Shown here: positions 12,301-23,300 of the stretch, piece by piece
Numbering within the stretch: position 1 is the first letter of the stretch
Layout of the letters: each line of letters starts with the position of its first letter
Origin: Glandiceps talaboti
Lineage: Eukaryota > Hemichordata > Enteropneusta > Spengelidae
DNA length: 64,000 bases
Direction: 5' to 3'
Assembly: GCF_964340395.1 (NCBI RefSeq)
Contig: NC_135555.1
Coordinates: 22,682,725 to 22,746,724 of the forward strand
Program-made: the position numbers and the translations under genes
The notes under the pieces: generated by a model
Database searches by the model: none
What the model was told of the DNA's origin: nothing
What the model saw: only the letters and a program-made list of their open reading frames with translations

Positions 12301-14682
12301 GGCATGTGATAGTCTGTAAGGCAGTGAGGTAACTTGTATAATAATAAGTCATCCCTTAACCTTGAACCTAGTAATATAATCATGAACATGGTGGCATGTG
12401 ATAGTCTGTAAGGCAGTGAGGTAACTTGTTGTTTAATAAGTCATCCCTTAACCTTGAGCCTTAAGTACTATAATCATGAACTAGTGGCATGTGATAGTCT
12501 GTAAGGCAGTGAGGTAACTTGTTCTTTAATAAGTCATCCCTTAACCTTGAACCTAGTACAATAATCATGAACTAGTGGCATGTGATAGTGTGGAAGGCAG
12601 TGAGGTAACTTGTATAATAATAAGTCATCCCTTAACCTTGAACCTAGTAATATAATCATGAACATGGTGGCATGTGATAGTCTGTAAGGCAGTGAGGTAA
12701 CTTGTATAATAATAAGTCATCCCTTAACCTCGAACCTAGTACTATAATCATGAAGATGGTGGCATATGTGATAGTCTGTAAGGCAGTAAGGTAACTTGTT
12801 TAATAAATCATCCCTTAACCTTGAACCTAGTACTATAATCATGAATTAGTGGCATTTGATAGTCTGTAATTTAGTGATTGGGGTAACTTGTTGTTTAATA
12901 AGTCATCCCTTAACCTTGAACCTAGTACTATAATCATGAACTAGTGGCATGTGATAGTCTGTAAGGCAGTGAGGTAACTTGTTGTTTAATAAGTCATCCC
13001 TTAACCTTGAACCTTGTACTATAATCATGAACTAGTGGCATGTGATAGCCTGTAAAGTGGTGAGGTAACTTGTTTAATAAGTCATCCCTTAACCTTGAAC
13101 CTAGTACTATAATCATGACCTAGTGGCATGTGATAGTCTGTAAGGCAGTGAGGTAAGTTGTATAATAATAAGTCGTCCCTTAACCTTGAACCTAGTACTA
13201 TAATCATGAACATGGTGGCATGAGATAGTCTGTAAGGCAGTGAGGTAACTTGTTGTTTAATAAATCATCCCTTAACCTTGAACCTAGTACTATAATCATG
13301 AACATGGTGGCATGTGATAGTCTGTAAGGCTTTGAGGTAACTTGTTCAATAAGTCATCCCTTAACCTTGAACCTAGTACTATAATCATGAACATGGTGGC
13401 ATGTGATAGTCTGTAAGGCAGTGAGGTAACTTGTATAATAATAAGTCATCCCTTAACCTTGAACCTAGTACTATAATCATGAACTAGTGGCATGTGATAG
13501 TCTGTAAGGCAGTGAGGTAACACTGTTGGTTAATAAGTCATCCCTTAACCTTGAACCTAGTACTATAATCATGAACTAGTGGCATGTGATAGTCTGTAAG
13601 GCAGTGAGGTAACTTGTATAATAATAAGTCATCCCTTAACCTTGAACCTAGTAATATAATCATGAACATGGTGGCATGTGATAGTCTGTAAGCCAGTGAG
13701 GTAACTTGTTGTTTAATAAGTCATCCCTTAACCTTTAGCCTAGTACTATAATCATGAACTAGTGGCATGTGATAGTCTGTAAGGCAGTGAGGTAACTTGT
13801 TCTTTAATAAGTCATCCCTTAACCTTTAACCTAGCACAATAATCATGAACTAGTGGCACGTGATAGTCTGGAAGGCAGTGAGGTAACTTGTATAATAATA
13901 AGTCATCCCTTAACCTTGAACCTAGTAATATAATCATGAACATGGTGGCATGTGATAGTCTGTAAGGCAGTGAGGTAACTTGTTTAATAAGTTATCCCTT
14001 AACCTTGAACCTAGTACTATAATCATGAACATGGTGGCATATGTGATAGTCTGTAAGACAGTAAGGTAACTTGTTTAATAAATCATCCCTTAACCTTGAA
14101 CCTAGTACTATAATGATGAATTAGTGGCATTTGATAGTCTGTAAGGTAGTGAGTGGGGTAACTTGTTGTTTAATAAGTCATCCCTTAACCTTGAACCTAG
14201 TACTATAATCATGAACTAGTGGCATGTGATAGTCTGTAAGACAGTGAGGTAACTTGTTGTTTAATAAGTCATCCCTTAACATTGAACCTAATACTATAAT
14301 CATGAACTAGTGGCATGTGATAGCCTGCAAAGTGGTGAGGTAACTTGTTTAATAAGTCATCCCTTAACCTTGAACCTAGTACTATAATCATGAACATGGT
14401 GGCATGTGATAGTCTGTAAGGGTTTGAGGTAACTTGTTCAATAAGTCATCCCTTAACCTTGAACCTAGTACTATAATCATGAACTAGTGGCATGTGATAG
14501 TCTGTAAGGCAGTGAGTTAACACTGTGGTTTAATAAGTCATCCCTTAACCTTGAACCTAGTACTATAATCATGAACTAGTGGCATGTGATAGTCTGTAAG
14601 GCAGTGAGGTAACATGTATAATAATAAGTCATCCCTTAACCTTGAACCTAGTAATATAATCATGAACATGGTGGCATGTGAT

Positions 14683-15428
14683 ATTATTATTATTATTATT
14701 ATTAACTTTATTGCCATAAGTATAAGTATAAAATTATACAATGGAATTCGCTTTGGTTATACGTAGCTCGGTTAAAACACAAACAGTGTGGATATGAATA
14801 ACTATTAAAAGTGGAAAATATGTACATATACGCTAAAACGCTAAGACAAATTACGAATCATTTAAAATACGAACTGACAAAGGATAAAAACTATTTTTGA
14901 AGCGATTTGTTTTGGTTTTGATTGATCTATATCGAGTACCAGAGGGCAGCAGTTCGAACAATGTGTGGGCTGGATGGTTTATGTCCTTAATTACAGATTT
15001 TGTTTTCCTGGTGACGCGTGAATTAAAAAGTGACTCAAGAGATGGAAGTCCTATACCAATAATACGTGATGCCGTTCTCACAATTCTATTTAACTTAGCA
15101 CGATCCTTATGAGTAGTGTTTCCATACCAGACTGTGATTGAGAATGTCAGAACACTCTCAACCACAGCCCGGTAGAATTTCTTTAAAATAGCTTGACTGA
15201 CACGAAAGCTCTTTAAACGGCGTAGAAAGAAAATGCGTTGTTGGGCCTTTTTTACAATGTGATCAACATTTTTCTCCCACTTTAAATCCTCTGAGATAAG
15301 TGACCCGAGAAATTTAAACGTATCTACGATTTCTACCTCTTTTCCATGAATATTCAGGGGTGTGTGATACATTCTCTTTTTCCTAAAATCTACGATAATT
15401 TCTTTTGTCTTATCAACATTCAACTCAA
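14683..15428 (-). mobile_element. 5'-truncated non-LTR retrotransposon (CR1/Rex-like) inserted in the satellite
   Basis: A minus-strand LINE 3' end, with an (AAT)n-type tail at its 3' side (14683-14703 on plus), interrupts a satellite monomer between GTGATA and GTCTGTAAGG. Only the last quarter of the reverse-transcriptase ORF remains, typical of 5' truncation during target-primed reverse transcription. No long target-site duplication is clear; only TA is shared at the two edges. Confidence 0.85.
14851..15423 (-). CDS. C-terminal part of LINE reverse transcriptase (partial)
   Basis: 190 codons open to the 5' truncation point. The segment lies downstream of the RT catalytic motifs: NVDKTKEIIVDFRKK, then FKFLGSLISEDLKWEKN, KKAQQRIFFLRRLKSF, FYRAVVESVLTFSITVWYGN, and a terminal LLPSGTRYRSIKTKTNRFKN. 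This order is characteristic of the thumb and C-terminal region of CR1/L2/Rex-type LINEs known from fishes and invertebrate deuterostomes. The frame has no internal stop and ends with a stop at 14851, so the insertion is relatively young. The start shown is only the first Met; the frame continues into the truncation. Confidence 0.85.
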   Translation of the reverse strand: MNVDKTKEIIVDFRKKRMYHTPLNIHGKEVEIVDTFKFLGSLISEDLKWEKNVDHIVKKAQQRIFFLRRLKSFRVSQAILKKFYRAVVESVLTFSITVWYGNTTHKDRAKLNRIVRTASRIIGIGLPSLESLFNSRVTRKTKSVIKDINHPAHTLFELLPSGTRYRSIKTKTNRFKNSFYPLSVRILNDS

Positions 15429-18400
15429 GGTAGTCTGTAGTCTGTAAGGCAGTGATTTAACTTGTTGTTTAATAAGTCATCTCTTAACCTTGAGCCAAGT
15501 ACTATAATCATGAACTAGTGGCATGTGATAGTCTGTAAGGCAGTGAGGTAACTTGTTTAATAAGTCATCCCTTAACCTTGAACCTAGTACTATAATCATG
15601 AACATGATGGCATGTGATAGTCTGTAAGGTAGTAATGTAACTTGTTTAATAAATCATCCCTTAACCTTGAACCTAGTACTATAATCATGAACTAGTGGCA
15701 TGTGATAGTCTGTAAGGCAGTGAGGTAACTTGTTGTTTAATAAGTCATCCCTTAACATTGAACCTAGTACTATAATCATGAACTAGTGGCATGTGATAGC
15801 CTGTAAAGTGGTGAGGTAACTTGTTTCATAAGTCATCCCTTAACCTTTAACCTAGTACTATAATCATGAACTAGTGGTATGTGATAGTCTGTAAGGCAGT
15901 GAGGTAACTTGTTATTTAATAAGTCATCCCTTAACCTAGAACCCTGTACTATAATCATGAACATGGTGGCATGTGATAGTCTGTAAGGCAGTGAGGTAAC
16001 TTGTATAATAATAAGTCATCCCTTAACCTTGAACCAAGTACTATAATCATGAACATGGTGGCATGTGATAGTCTGTAAGGCAGTGAGGTAACTTGTTGTT
16101 TAATAAATCATCCCTTAACCTTGAACCTAGTACTATAATCATGAACATGGTGGCATGTGATAGTCGGTAAGGCAGTGAGGTAACTTGTTGTTTAATAAAT
16201 CATCCCTTAACCTTGAACCTAGTACTATAATCATGAACTAGTGGCATGTGATAGCCTGTAAAGTGGTGAGGTAACTTGTTTCTTAAGTCATCCCTTAACC
16301 TTGAACCTAGTACTATAATCATGAACATGGTGGCATGTGGTAGTCTGTAAGGCAGTGAGGTAACTTGTTATTTAATAAGTCATCCCTTAACCTTGAACCT
16401 AGTACTATAATCATGAACTAGTGGCATGTGATAGTCTGTAAGGCAGTGAGGTAACTTTTATAATAATAAGTGATCCCTTAACCTTGAACCTAGTACTATA
16501 ATCATGAACTAGTGGCATGTGATAGTCTGTAAGGCAGTGAGGTAACTTGTATAATAATAATAAGTCATCCCTTAACCTTGAACCTAGTACTATAATCATG
16601 AACATGGTGGCATGTGATAGTCTGTAAGGCAGTGAGGTAACTTGTTGTTTAATAAATCATCCCTTAACCTTGAACCTAGTACTATAATCATGAACATGGT
16701 GGCATGTGATAGTCTGTAAGGCAGTGATGTAACTTGTTGTTTAATAAATCATCCCTTAACCTTGAACCTAGTACTATAATCATGAACATGGTGGCATGTG
16801 ATAGTCTGTAAGGCAGTGAGGTAACTTGTTGTTTAATAAGTCATCCCTTAACCTTGAACCTAGTACTATAATCATGAACTAGTGGCATGTGATAGTCTGT
16901 AAGGCAGTGAGGTAACATGTATAATAATAAGTCATCCCTTAACCTTGAACCTAGTAATATAATCATGAACATGGTGGCATGTGATAGTCTGTAAGGCAGT
17001 GATTTAACTTGTTGTTTAATAAGTCATCTCTTAACCTTGAGCCAAGTACTATAATCATGAACTAGTGGCATGTGATAGTCTGTAAGGCAGTGAGGTAACT
17101 TGTTGTTTAATAAGTCATCCCTTAACCTTGAACCTAGTACTATAATCATGAACTAGTGGCATGTGATAGCCTGTAAAGTGGTGAGGTAACTTGTTTCATA
17201 AGTCATCCCTTAACCTTGAACCTAGTACTATAATCATGAACTAGTGGTATGTGATAGTCTGTAAGGCAGTGAGGTAACTTGTTATTTAATAAGTCATCCC
17301 TTAACCCAGAACCCTGTACTATAATCATGAACATGGTGGCATGTGATAGTCTGTAAGGCAGTGAGGTAACTTGTATAATAATAAGTCATCCCTTAACCTT
17401 GAACCTAGTACTATAATCATGAACATGGTGGCATGTGATAGTCTGTAAGGCAGTGAGGTAACTTGTTGTTTAATAAATCATCCCTTAACCTTGAACCTAG
17501 TACTATAATCATGAACATGGTGGCATGTGATAGTCGGTAAGGCAGTGAGGTAACTTGTTGTTTAATAAGTCATCCCTTAACATTGAACCTAGTACTATAA
17601 TCATGAACTAGTGGCATGTGATAGCCTGTAAAGTGGTGAGGTAACTTGTTTCATAAGTCATCCCTTAACCTTGAACCTAGTACTATAATCATGAATATGG
17701 TGGCATGTGGTAGTCTGTAAGGCAGTGAGGTAACTTGTTATTTAATAAGTCATCCCTTAACCTTGAACCTAGTACTATAATCATGAACTAGTGGCATGTG
17801 ATAGTCTGTAAGGCAGTGAGGTAACTTGTATAATAATAAGTCATCCCTTAACCTTGAATCTAGTACTATAATCATGAACATGGTGGCATGTGATAGTCTG
17901 TAAGGCAGTGAGGTAACTTGTTGTTTAATAAATCATCCCTTAACCTTGAACCTAGTACTATAATCATGAACATGGTGGCATGTGATAGTCTGTAAGGCAG
18001 TGATGTAACTTGTTGTTTAATAAATCATCCCTTAACCTTGAACCTAGTACTATAATCATGAACATGGTGGCATGTGATAGTCTGTAAGGCAGTGAGGGAA
18101 CTTGTTGTTTAATAAGTCATCCCTTAACCTTGAACCTAGTACTATAATCATGAACATGGTGGCATGTGATAGTCTGTAAGGCAGTGAGGTAACTTGTTGT
18201 TTAATAAGTCATCCCTTAACCTTGAACCTAGTACTATAATCATGAACTAGTGGCATGTGATAGTCGGTAAGGCAGTGAGGTAACTTGTTTAATAAGTCAT
18301 CCCTTAACCTTGAACCTAGTACTATAATCATGAACATGGTGGCATGTGATAGTCTGTAAGGCAGTGAGGTAACTTGTTGTTTGTTTAATAAATCATCCCT

Positions 18401-18500
18401 TAACCTTGAACCTAGTACTATAATTATGAACTAGTGGCATGTGATAGTCTGTAAGGCAGTGAGGTAACTTGTTGTTTAATAAGTCATCCCTTAACCTTGG

Positions 18501-18640
18501 GGTGTTTATTTGGAATAACACCAATAAAAGTTTGATGGAAGTAAAGTGTAGAATCACAGTATTGACTCGTAGTACTAAAATAATAAGACAACGAAGCAGA
18601 GATTAATAGCAATATATAGACAAACAAACTGATATTTTCA
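18501..18640 (+). repeat. Composite-repeat tail with hairpin, copy 1
   Basis: Starts abruptly at the end of the satellite with GGTGTT...AACACC, a 6-bp-stem hairpin of 22 nt. It runs about 140 bp to GATATTTTCAG and is joined directly to the second leader (GACGCCGAG). Two related tails occur at 26100 and 26556. In all three the boundary after TTTTCAG is where the downstream sequence changes. Confidence 0.8.
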
Positions 18641-19223
18641 GACGCCGAGTTACCTCTCTGATGTCTGCCTGTAAGTTGCTGAAGTTGGATGGAAGATGCA
18701 ACTTGAGAAGACGGAGGATGTATGCCCAAAGTTGTGCCTACTTGGTTGGTTGGGAAATGGAAGTATTGGGTTATACTTCCTTGTGGTTGGGATGACTGAC
18801 ATACTATTTTGTTCTCTTGTACGTGTTGGGTTAGGTTGGTGGTGGGGGGGGGGAGGCAATGGAAAACAGTTTGGCGAGTTCCATTGTCAAGCAGTAGCAA
18901 AAAATTATAGCATCACTCGATGCTATACTTTAGAGCTGACAAAATTGGAAAACGTGAACAAACTTAATGGAAGCGTTCTATTTTGCCAATGCCAGTTCAA
19001 AAAGAACTAATTGCCGGCACTTTCCTATCTTGCACTTCACTAATTTAGGCACCAATAAATCTAATTAACTCACTAAATTTCTCCTCAGTAAAGCAAGTCA
19101 AATTGTCTTTTTGAAATGGTATTGGTATCATACATATCAGTCTTTCATTATACATGTTCACGATGAATCAGGATGATAGAAAAGGGGAATTCAGCAAAAA
19201 AATAAACAATAAAAACCAACCAG

Positions 19224-19299
19224 GTGGACACAATTATAATGGAGCTACAAGAAGATGGACAAGAAGACCAGAGGCGGACAAGGCAGACTCAAGGCAGAC
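19224..19299 (+). other. Short exon-like segment between splice-site-like sequences
   Basis: 76 bp preceded by AACCAACCAG and followed by GTAAGTTAATAATTGTCTTATATA. It contains AAGAAGATGGACAAGAAGACC, close to the core of the 19-bp minisatellite. The sequence after the donor-like site is nearly the same as after the minisatellite (GTAAGTCAATGATTGTCTTATATA at 20040), which suggests both derive from one exon-plus-intron ancestor. No coding potential is claimed. Confidence 0.5.
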
Positions 19300-19487
19300 G
19301 TAAGTTAATAATTGTCTTATATAAAGTGATTTTACCTGATATTAATTAGTATTACACACTGGAACATTAGAAGTTAGAAACATTTGCTTATCAAGACTGC
19401 AGCGTGTAGCAAAATTAGAATACATTACAATATCAGTGAATGCTATATATTAATTACTAAACTGTTTTGTTTCATTCACTTTCATAG

Positions 19488-20039
19488 ATGGATACGAAGA
19501 CCCAAGATGGATACGAAGACCCAAGATGGAGGCGAAGACCCAAGATGGATACGAAGACCCAAGATGGATACGAAGACCCAAGATGGAGGCGAAGACCCAA
19601 GATGGATACGAAGACCCAAGATGGATACGAGACCCAAGATGGAGGCGAAGACCCAAGATCGATACGAACACCCAAGATGGATACGAAGACCCAAGATGGA
19701 GGCGAAGACCCAAGATGGATACGAAGACCCAAGATGGATACGAAGACCCAAGATGGAGGCAAAGACCCAAGATGGATACGAAGACCCAAGATGGATACGA
19801 GACCCAAGATGGAGGCGAAGACCCAAGATCGATACGAACACCCAAGATGGATACGAAGACCCAAGATGGAGGCGAAGACCCAAGATGGATACGAAGACCC
19901 AAGATGGATAACAAGACCCTAGACCCAAGATGGATACGAAGGCCCAAGATGGATACAAATGCCCAAGATGGATACGAAGACCCAAGATGGATAACAAGAC
20001 CCAAAATGGATGGATGTGATTACCAATCTCAAGGCAGAA
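19488..20039 (+). repeat. 19-bp minisatellite in an exon-like segment, copy 2
   Basis: Same 19-bp unit and flanking acceptor-like and donor-like sites as 5711-6021, but longer (552 bp). Internal higher-order structure is visible: a block containing GATACGAACACCC and GATACGAGACCC occurs twice (about 19626-19690 and 19794-19860). All six frames are open for long stretches, as expected from a stop-free unit whose length is not a multiple of 3. Confidence 0.75.
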
Positions 20040-20377
20040 GTAAGTCAATGATTGTCTTATATATGTTTATATATATTTATTGGTGTCGTAGATCACTCTC
20101 ACTGTGCCATATAGGACGAAATCTACAGTTTCTACCAAAAAGTAAATCAAAGTTGGTAACTAGGTAATGGGAGTCACAAAAATAGCATAATGAAAATGTA
20201 AAATCAATATTAGACACAAGACAAATACATTAATTAAATACAAAATGACACATTAATGGATAAAGTCTACATGTTTTAGAGAATAATGAAATGAACATGG
20301 CAAACTGTTCCAAAAATTAATTTATTGCAAGTCTTATTATGGACGTATTTACCTTAGGTATAATCCGATTTGCCTAA

Positions 20378-23300
20378 ACCTTGAACCTAGTACTATAATC
20401 ATGAACTAGTGGCATGTGATAGTCTGTAAGGCAGTGATGTAACTTGTTTAATAAGTCATCCCTTAACCTTGAACCTAGTACTATAATCATGAACTAGCGG
20501 CATGTGATAGTCTGTAAGGCAGTGTGGTAACTTGTTGTTTAATAAGTCATCCCTTAACGTTGAAACTAGTACTATAATCATGAACATGGTGGCATGTGAT
20601 AGTCTGTAAGGCAGTGAGGTAACTTGTTGTTTAATAAGTCATCCCTTAACCTTGAACCTAGTACTATAATTATGAACCAGTGGCATGTGATAGTCTCTAA
20701 GGCAGTGAGGTAACTTGTTGTTTAATAAGTCATCCCTTAACCTTGAACCTAGTACTATAATCATGAACATGGTGGCATGAGATAGTCTGTAAAGTGGTGA
20801 GGTAACTTGTTTCATAAGTCATCCCTTAACCTTGAACCTAGTACTATAATCATCAACTAGTGGCATGTGATAGGCTGTAAGGCAGTGAGGTAACTTGTTG
20901 TTTAATAAGTCATCCCTTAACCTTGACCCTAGTACTATAATCATGAACTAGTGGCATGTGGTAGTCTGTAAGGCAGTGAGGTAACTTGTTGTTTAATAAG
21001 TCATCCCTTAACCTTGAACCTAGTACTATAATCATGAACCAGTGGCATGTGATAGTCTCTAAGGCAGTGAGGTAACTTGTTGTTTAATAAGTCATCCCTT
21101 AACATTGAACCTAGTACTATAATCATGAACTAGTGGCATGTGATAGCCTGTAAAGTGGTGAGGTAACTTGTTTAATAAGTCATCCCTTAACCTTGAACCT
21201 AGTACTATAATCATGAACTAGTGGTATGTGATAGGCTGTAAGGCAGTGAGGTAACTTGTTGTTTAATAAGTCATCCTTTAACCTTGACCCTAGTACTATA
21301 ATCATGAACTAGTGGCATGTGGTAGTCTGTAAGGCAGTGAGGTAACTTGTTTAATAAATCATCCCTTAACCTTGAACCTAGTACTATAATCATGAACATG
21401 GTGGCATGTGATAGTCTGTAAGGCAGTGAGGCAACTTGTTTAATAAATCATCCCTTAACCTTGAACCTAGTACTATAATCATGAACTAGTGGCATGTGGT
21501 AGTCTGTAAGGCAGTGAGGTAACTTTTTGTTTAATAAGTCATCCCTTAACATTGAACCTAGTACTATAATCATGAACTAGTGGCATGTGATAGCCTGTAA
21601 AGTGGTGAGGTAACTTGTTTCATAAGTCATCCCTTAACCTTGAAACTAGTACTATAATCATGAACTAGTGGCATGTGGTAGTCTGTAAGGCAGTGAGGTA
21701 ACTTGTTATTTAATAAGTCATCCCTTACCCTTGAACCTAGTACTATAATCATGAACATGGTGGCATGTGATAGTCTGTAAGGCAGTGAGGTAACTTGTAT
21801 ATTAATAAGTCATCCCTTAACCTTGAACCTAGTACTATAATCATGAACATGGTGGCATGTGATAGTCTGTAAGGCAGTGAGGTAACTTGTATAATAATAA
21901 GTCATCCCTTAACCTTGAACCTAGTACTATAATCATGAACATGGTGGCATGTGATAGTCTGTAAGGCAGTGAGGTAACTTGTTGTTTAATAAATCATCCC
22001 TTAACCTTGAACCTAGTACTATATAATCATGAACATGGTGGCATGTGATAGTCTGTAAGACAGTGAGGTAACTTGTTGTTTAATAAGTCATCCCTTAATC
22101 TTGAACCTAGTACTATAATCATGAACATGGTGGCATGTGATAGTCTGTAAGGCAGTGAGGTAACTTGTTGTTTAATAAGTCATCCCTTAACCTTGAACCT
22201 AGTACTATAATCATGAACTAGTGGCATGTGATAGTCTGTAAGGCAGTGAGGTAACTTGTTTAATAAGTCATCCCCTAACCTTGAACCTAGTACTATAATC
22301 ATGAACATGGTGGCATTTGATAGTCTGTAACGCAGTGAGGTAACTTGTTTAATAAGTCATCCCTTAACCTTGAACCTAGTACTATAATCATGAACATGGT
22401 GGCATGTGATAGTCTGTAACGCAGTGAGGTAACTTGTTGTTTAATAAGTCATCCCTTAACCTTGAACCTAGTACTATAATCATGAACTAGTGGCATGTGA
22501 TAGTCTGTAAGGTAGTGAGGTAACACTGTTGTTTAATAAGTCAACCCTTAATCTTGAACGTCGTACTATAATCATGAACATGGTGGCATGTGATATTCTG
22601 TAAGGCAGTGAGGTAACTTGTTGTTTAATAAGTCATCCCTTAACCTTGAACCTAGTACTATAATCATGAACATGGTGGCATGTGATAGTCTGTAACGCAG
22701 TGAGGTAACTTGTTGTTTAATAAGTCATCCCTTAACCTTGAACCTAGTACTATAATCATGAACTAGTGGCATGTGATAGTCTGTAAGGTAGTGAGGTAAC
22801 ACTGTTGTTTAATAAGTCAACCCTTAACCTTGAACGTCGTACTATAATCATGAACATGGTGGCATGTGATAGTCTGTAAGGCAGTGAGGTAACTTGTTTA
22901 ATAAGTCATCCCTTAACCTTGAACGTCGTACTATAATCATGAACATGGTGCCATGTGATAGTCTGTAAGGCAGTGAGGTAACTTGTTTAATAAATCATCC
23001 CTTAACCTTGAACCTAGTACTATAATCATGAACATGGTAGCATGTGATAGTCTGTAAGGCAGTAAGGCAACTTGTTTAATAAATCATCCCTTAACCTTGA
23101 ACCTAGTACTATAATCATGAACTAGTGGCATGTGGTAGTCTGTAAGGCAGTGAGGTAACTTTTTGTTTAATAAGTCATCCCTTAACATTGAACCTAGTAC
23201 TATAATCATGAACTAGTGGCATGTGATAGCCTGTAAAGTGGTGAGGTAACTTGTTTCATAAGTCATCCCTTAACCTTGAACCTAGTACTATAATCATTAA

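Larger units (their letters stand above)
6338..18500. repeat. Satellite array 1, 88-92-bp monomer
   Basis: Tandem copies of a monomer containing CCTTGAACCTAGTACTATAA, then GGCATGTGATAGTCTGTAAG, then GGTAACTTGT and ATAAGTCATCCCTTAA. By length I estimate about 127 copies. Monomers differ at fixed places: AACTAGTGGC or AACATGGTGGC, and linkers TTGTTTAATA, TTGTTGTTTAATA or TTGTATAATAATA. A CR1/Rex-type LINE fragment interrupts it at 14683-15428. Block repeats are visible, for example the rare GGCATGACGTGATAG variant near 10372 and 11387. Open frames in it are repeat by-products. Confidence 0.95.
18641..20377 (+). repeat. Leader module of composite repeat, copy 2
   Basis: Second copy of the block at 5169-6337. 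It keeps a roughly 320-bp segment (about 19017-19337) absent from copy 1, which includes a short exon-like segment (19224-19299). The minisatellite is expanded to about 27 units. The transition into satellite (TACCTTAGGTATAATCCG, then CCTTGAACCTAG) is the same as in copy 1, so the leader and array were duplicated as a unit. Confidence 0.85.

Noticed and set aside
6804-16605. Repeated minus-strand frames beginning MFMIIVLGSRLRDDLL
   Set aside because: They are read-throughs of two or three satellite monomers. Frames change whenever a linker differs in length.
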